Part shown: piece after piece, positions 60,526 to 64,000 of the stretch | Position numbering within the stretch: position 1 is the first letter of the stretch | Layout: each line of letters opens with the position of its first letter | Source of the DNA: Myxococcales bacterium | Lineage (GTDB): Bacteria > Myxococcota > Myxococcia > Myxococcales > Myxococcaceae | Direction: 5' to 3' | Length of the DNA: 64,000 bases | Assembly (NCBI GenBank): GCA_016191815.1 | Contig: JACPVI010000078.1 | Span: 41,903 to 105,902 of the forward strand | The notes under the pieces: generated by a model | What the model saw: the letters and a program-made list of their open reading frames with translations, nothing else | What the model was told of the DNA's origin: nothing | Database searches by the model: none | Translations under genes and position numbers: made by a program

Positions 60526-62871
60526 ATGGCGATCGAGGAGTCCGACCCGGTCCAAGTCTTCGTTCGCAACGACAAGGGGAAGGTTTGGGGACCCCTGGCG
60601 CTGCAAACGGTCGAGCTGCTCATCGATGGCGGCCTGCTGCCGGGGCGGCTCCAGGTGTCGAGCGATGGGGTGAACTTCGCCTTCCCGGGCCGCTTTCCCG
60701 GAATCCGCGTGGCCTTCCCCCGCGAGCTGTGGGGAGACGTGATTGCGCCGGGAGAGGACCAGCCGCTGCCGGTGGCGGCGCTGGCGGAAGTCGCCCCCGC
60801 TCCGGACGCCCGGCCGCACCCGCCGGCAGCGGCAGCCCAGGCCCCGGGCGCACCCATGGCGGGCCCCGGAGCAATCCAGGCCGCGCAGGCGCCGCTGCGA
60901 GCAGGGCCGGGTGCCATGGCCGCCGCCTCCGGCCGGGCCTCGCCCAGGGGCGATGCGGCGAGGGCGCGCCCTCCCACGCTCACTCCGCCACCGGGCCCTG
61001 CGGCGCAGACACCCAAGCCTCCTCCGAAGGTGGCGGCTTCTCCGCCCGCTCCTCCGCGGGCGAGCCCGCCGGTGGCGCCGCCTCCCGCCGCACCCAGCCC
61101 TGCCGCCGCGCCGGCTGATCCGGAGAAGGCTTCCCAGGGACCGGCGCCCCCGGCCTCGGGCGATCTCTCCAAGCTCTCGGCGGTGCACCTCTACTACCTG
61201 GCGGCCTCGGGCGACCACACCGGCCTGCTCACGCTGGCGCTCTCCGACCGGAACATCGAAATCCACTTCCGCAAGGGCAACCCGGAGTACGTCGGCTCCT
61301 CGCACGAGGAGGACTCGGTGGCGGGCTTCCTCCTCAAGGAGGGGCTGGCCACGCCGGAACAAATCTCCCAGGCGGAGGCGGCGCTGGACCGCTTCGGGGG
61401 AGAGCTGGTGGCGGCGCTGTTCGGGTTGAGCATCCTCAACCCCGGCACCGCCTTCTCCCATCTGGTGAGGCGGGCAGCGGGGCTCATCCTGAAGGCGCTG
61501 GTGGCGGAGAGGGGCCGATTCAGCTTCGAGCCCAAGGAGCTGCCGCACCAGCGGGTGATGCCGCTGGGCAACCGCTGGGCGGTGCTGGCGGAACAGGTGC
61601 GGCGGGTACCGCTGGGAGAGATGAAGCGCCGTCTCGGCGCGGCAGCGGAGCTTCCGGTGATGAAGTCAGGCGGCCGGGTCTCCACCGCCGACCTCAGGTT
61701 GACTCCGCACGAGACGCGCCTGCTCGGCCGCATCGATGGCGTGCGCTCGCTGAGCCAGCTCTGCCGCGACTTCCCCCAGGAGGCCGACCACGCGGTCCGG
61801 GTGGTGTTCCTCCTCGAGGAGCTGGAAGCGGTGTCCTTCGCCGAGGTGCCGGTGCGGCCGGAGCCGCAGCCTCCGCCGCCACCGCCTGCTCGTCCCGTGG
61901 CGGCACCCGACCCTCCCACTGCGGCGCCCGCCCCACCCAAGGTGACGGCTCCGGCGCCACAGTCGCCCAAGCCGGGAACCTCTCCGGCGCCGAGGCCTGG
62001 CGCTCCCCCGCACTCAGCGAAGCCGGCAGCCGCTTCGCCCCAGGCCAAGCCCCAGCCTGGGACCCCCACCGCCCCTGCCCGGCCTCCTCCGTTGGCACGG
62101 TCCGCCGCGGCGGCGGCCAATCCGCCTCCGGTGGTCGCGCCTTCCGCTGCGGCCGCGCCGGCACCGCCGGCACCGGCTGCGGAGGCGAACCCGGCCTCGT
62201 ACGAGGCGGAGATCAAGCAACTTCGGGCCACCGCGACCAAGGTGACCGACCAGAACTATTTCGAAATCTTGGGCCTGCCGCAGAGCGGGAATGCGAGCGC
62301 GGCGAAGGCGGCGTACTTCAAGCTGGCCAAGCAGTACCACCCGGACACCGTGCCCGGAGACGCACCTGCGGAGCTGACCAAGCTGAAAGCCGACATCTTC
62401 GCCCGCATCGGTGATGCCTACCGCACCCTCACCGACGAGAAGGCCCGGCAGCAGTACCTCGAGGAGCTGAAAAGCGGCGGCGGACAGGTGGACGTGGCGC
62501 AGATCCTCGCCGCGGAGGAGATGTTCCAGAAGGGGTGCATCCTGGTGAAGGCCCGAAAGTTCCCCGAGGCGGTGGCGATGCTCACCGACGCCATCAAGGC
62601 CAACGCCGAGGAAGGGGAGTTCTACGCCTGGCGCGGCTACGCCACCTTCTTCACCCACAAGGAAAGGTCCAAGGGGCTGGCGGAGGCGGCCAAGGACATC
62701 AACTTCTGCCTGAAGAAGAACGAGCGCTGCGCGCAGGCCTATTACTTCCTCGGCCACATGGCCAAGCTGTGCAACGACCCGGCCGGGGCGGCCAAGCACT
62801 TCAAGCGTTGCGTGGAATTGCAGCCGGACCTCGTGGACGCCCAGCGGGAGCTCCGGCTGATGAAGAAGTGA
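60526..62871 (+). CDS. GYF_2-like / DUF4388 / winged-helix / J-domain / TPR protein
   Basis: 781 residues. Order: GYF_2-like domain (about 8-75, [33 protein letters not shown]); Ala/Pro-rich linker (80-205); DUF4388-like domain (about 215-375, [36 protein letters not shown]); winged-helix-like segment (about 385-450); second Ala/Pro linker; J-domain (about 574-640) with the HPD loop YHPD at 604-607; and TPR repeats (655-781). A co-chaperone or signalling scaffold seems likely. DUF4388 is frequent in Myxococcota. Followed eight bases later by yhbY. Confidence 0.82.
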   Translation: MAIEESDPVQVFVRNDKGKVWGPLALQTVELLIDGGLLPGRLQVSSDGVNFAFPGRFPGIRVAFPRELWGDVIAPGEDQPLPVAALAEVAPAPDARPHPPAAAAQAPGAPMAGPGAIQAAQAPLRAGPGAMAAASGRASPRGDAARARPPTLTPPPGPAAQTPKPPPKVAASPPAPPRASPPVAPPPAAPSPAAAPADPEKASQGPAPPASGDLSKLSAVHLYYLAASGDHTGLLTLALSDRNIEIHFRKGNPEYVGSSHEEDSVAGFLLKEGLATPEQISQAEAALDRFGGELVAALFGLSILNPGTAFSHLVRRAAGLILKALVAERGRFSFEPKELPHQRVMPLGNRWAVLAEQVRRVPLGEMKRRLGAAAELPVMKSGGRVSTADLRLTPHETRLLGRIDGVRSLSQLCRDFPQEADHAVRVVFLLEELEAVSFAEVPVRPEPQPPPPPPARPVAAPDPPTAAPAPPKVTAPAPQSPKPGTSPAPRPGAPPHSAKPAAASPQAKPQPGTPTAPARPPPLARSAAAAANPPPVVAPSAAAAPAPPAPAAEANPASYEAEIKQLRATATKVTDQNYFEILGLPQSGNASAAKAAYFKLAKQYHPDTVPGDAPAELTKLKADIFARIGDAYRTLTDEKARQQYLEELKSGGGQVDVAQILAAEEMFQKGCILVKARKFPEAVAMLTDAIKANAEEGEFYAWRGYATFFTHKERSKGLAEAAKDINFCLKKNERCAQAYYFLGHMAKLCNDPAGAAKHFKRCVELQPDLVDAQRELRLMKK

Positions 62872-62878
62872 GGAGAAG

Positions 62879-63169
62879 GTGGCGCTCACCGGCAAGCAGC
62901 GGCGGAAGCTCCGGGCCATGGGCCACCACCTGAGCCCTCTGGTGCAGGTGGGCCAGAAGGGCGTCACCCCCGAGGTGGTTTCTGCGGCGGCGCAAGCGCT
63001 GGAAGATCACGAGCTGATCAAGGTGAAGATCGCCGAGGGCCCCGAGGACCGGGGTGAGGCCGCCGAGAAGCTGGCCCGTCAGACCGGCGCGGAGCTGGCG
63101 CAGGTGCTCGGCCGAACCGCGCTGCTTTTCAAGAAGCGGGAGAAGGACTCGAAGATCGAGCTGGACTGA
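62879..63169 (+). CDS. yhbY: YhbY-type (CRM domain) ribosome-associated RNA-binding protein
   Basis: 96 residues from GTG 62879 with AGGAGAAGG upstream. LTGKQRRKLRAMGHHLSPLVQVGQKGVTPEVV is the CRM opening with the conserved GxxG-type loop; ELIKVKIAEGPEDRGEAAEKLARQTGAELAQVLGRTALLFKK completes the fold. Binds pre-50S ribosomal particles or structured RNA. The J-domain gene ends eight bases upstream, so they may share a transcript. Confidence 0.93.
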   Translation: MALTGKQRRKLRAMGHHLSPLVQVGQKGVTPEVVSAAAQALEDHELIKVKIAEGPEDRGEAAEKLARQTGAELAQVLGRTALLFKKREKDSKIELD

Positions 63170-63176
63170 GGCCCGC

Positions 63177-64000
63177 TCACTCCAAGTGGGCGCCCGCCAG
63201 CTCCGCCCCGCGGGCGAAGGACTCGAGCAGGCCGGAGCCGAAGTATTGCCGCCTGGACTCTCCCGCGCCGGAGGTGACCAGCCCCGGCGCCTCCACGTAG
63301 CCCAGATAGCCGTTGACCAGCGACACCGCTCGGCTGGCGCGGCCTCTCTCCTCCAGCGGCGAGGCGGCGGCCCGGGTGACTTCGCCGGGGACCGAGATGA
63401 GCTTCACCGGCCCGAGCTGGAGCGCGGACAGCTCGGCGCGGTGCGACGCGGAGCCGCAGAGGAAGTTGTCGCCCACCGCCCGAAAAAGCCCGGGCACCGC
63501 CCGCGAGGAGTCCGGCCGGGGGAGCGACACCGACACCCGCGCGTAGCCGAGCCGCACCTCCTCTCCCAGTGGACTGAGCCCCGTCTCGCGGCATGTCGCG
63601 GCCAGGCGCCCGGCGAAGCCCTCCGGCCCGCCCGAGGCGTCGGAGACGGTGGCGTTCCCCGCCGCGCCCTGGAGGAAGAGCGCCACCCCACCCTCCTTCT
63701 CCAGCTCGGCCAGGAAGGGCCCGACGAAGTCCGGAGAGAGCGCCTGGGTCCTCCGCGCCACCAAGGTGGGGTGCGCGGAGAAGACCACGAGCTGGGCGAT
63801 AGGGCCTTCGGGCCCGCGCAAGAGGAGCCGGGTAAGCCTTTGGTCCGACGACTCCCCGGAGCGGGGAGAGACGAGGCCCGCCGTTTCGCGCTCGGCGAGC
63901 TCGAGGGTGACCGGGCCAGGCCCTTGGGCGGCGCGCTCGAGCGCCTCCACTGCGCCGCCCACCACGGCGGCGCGGGAGCCGTCCCGGTACCCACCGGTGC
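63177..64000 (-). CDS. Neutral/alkaline ceramidase-like protein, C-terminal part (cut by window edge)
   Basis: The frame is open to the last base of the window, so the gene starts beyond it; the GTG at 63965 is internal. The visible residues show the family body: LVVFSAHPTLVARRTQALSPDFVGPFLAELEKEGGVALFLQGAAGNATV, as in neutral ceramidase-type zinc amidohydrolases, and later LGPVKLISVPGEVT. The catalytic N-terminus lies outside. Family members cut ceramide or related N-acyl lipids. Convergent with yhbY (7-bp gap). Confidence 0.78.
   Translation of the reverse strand, partial: TGGYRDGSRAAVVGGAVEALERAAQGPGPVTLELAERETAGLVSPRSGESSDQRLTRLLLRGPEGPIAQLVVFSAHPTLVARRTQALSPDFVGPFLAELEKEGGVALFLQGAAGNATVSDASGGPEGFAGRLAATCRETGLSPLGEEVRLGYARVSVSLPRPDSSRAVPGLFRAVGDNFLCGSASHRAELSALQLGPVKLISVPGEVTRAAASPLEERGRASRAVSLVNGYLGYVEAPGLVTSGAGESRRQYFGSGLLESFARGAELAGAHLE

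Overview
The window is high-GC, densely packed bacterial chromosome in which neighbouring genes often overlap by a few bases (ATGA, GTGA, TTGA). Gene content points to a Myxococcota (delta-proteobacterial) organism. The pointers are a secretion-ATPase N-terminal domain joined to HEAT repeats, a DUF4388-J-domain-TPR protein, a zf-TFIIB/DUF6159 membrane protein, Cys-rich surface proteins with Asp-Ala-Gly and Trp-Asp-Gly-Gly tracts, and a propionyl-CoA carboxylase/methylmalonyl-CoA mutase set. This placement is inference from gene content; there is no rRNA or other phylogenetic marker to fix it. I saw no tRNA, rRNA, CRISPR array or transposase.

Layout. 1-9.4 kb: housekeeping and envelope genes (M16 peptidase tail, small lipoproteins, prmA, rsmE, YeaQ/GlsB-like and RDD membrane proteins, a large GspE_N/GAF-like/HEAT protein). 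9.4-26 kb: a surface-polysaccharide cassette in two convergent arms. The right-going arm (9435-18408) holds four glycosyltransferases, three methyltransferases and an AsnB-type amidotransferase. The left-going arm (25955-18496) holds a Wzx-like flippase, an FdtA/WxcM-like cupin, an S9 peptidase, a NeuD/PglD-like acyltransferase, a FemAB-like GNAT, a TylF-like methyltransferase and a glycosidase-like propeller protein. From about 13 to 26 kb the DNA looks clearly less GC-rich than its surroundings, as expected of a transferred cassette. 26-34 kb: a membrane-TPR protein, a radical SAM protein whose extra Fe-S cysteines precede the core, a P-type ATPase with two tiny membrane partners, a Cys-rich Trp-Asp-Gly-Gly repeat protein and a hendecad coiled-coil protein.

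34.2-43.7 kb: a leftward seven-gene sulfur-assimilation operon. Its order is substrate-binding lipoprotein, ABC ATPase, permease, cysK, a triple CysH-Sat-CysC fusion, a two-domain cysG and a siroheme sulfite reductase. Every junction overlaps or nearly so. A consensus-like promoter (TTGACA, 17 bp, TTATAA) carries a perfect 14-bp palindrome over its -10 element. The genes suffice to take up a sulfur oxyanion or sulfonate, activate sulfate, reduce APS to sulfite and then sulfide, make the siroheme cofactor and form cysteine.

43.9-64 kb: an unknown basic protein with a good terminator, a membrane/secreted pair, a Phd-PIN toxin-antitoxin pair, a propionyl-CoA carboxylase operon (pccB, biotin carboxylase, biotin carrier) coupled to a Ski2-like helicase, a zf-TFIIB/DUF6159 protein, a CehA/McbA-type lipoprotein hydrolase, a C39-like cysteine peptidase, a methylmalonyl-CoA mutase large subunit without its B12 domain, the DUF4388-J protein, a YhbY RNA-binding protein and the tail of a ceramidase-like protein. 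The carboxylase and the mutase together imply a methylmalonyl-CoA route from propionyl-CoA to succinyl-CoA; epimerase and B12 subunit must lie elsewhere.

The best candidates for novelty are the CysH-Sat-CysC trifunctional enzyme, the P-type ATPase with its two mini-proteins, the S9-peptidase/FemAB-like/acyltransferase group in the glycan cassette, and short palindromic repeats that have become coding sequence inside cysG.
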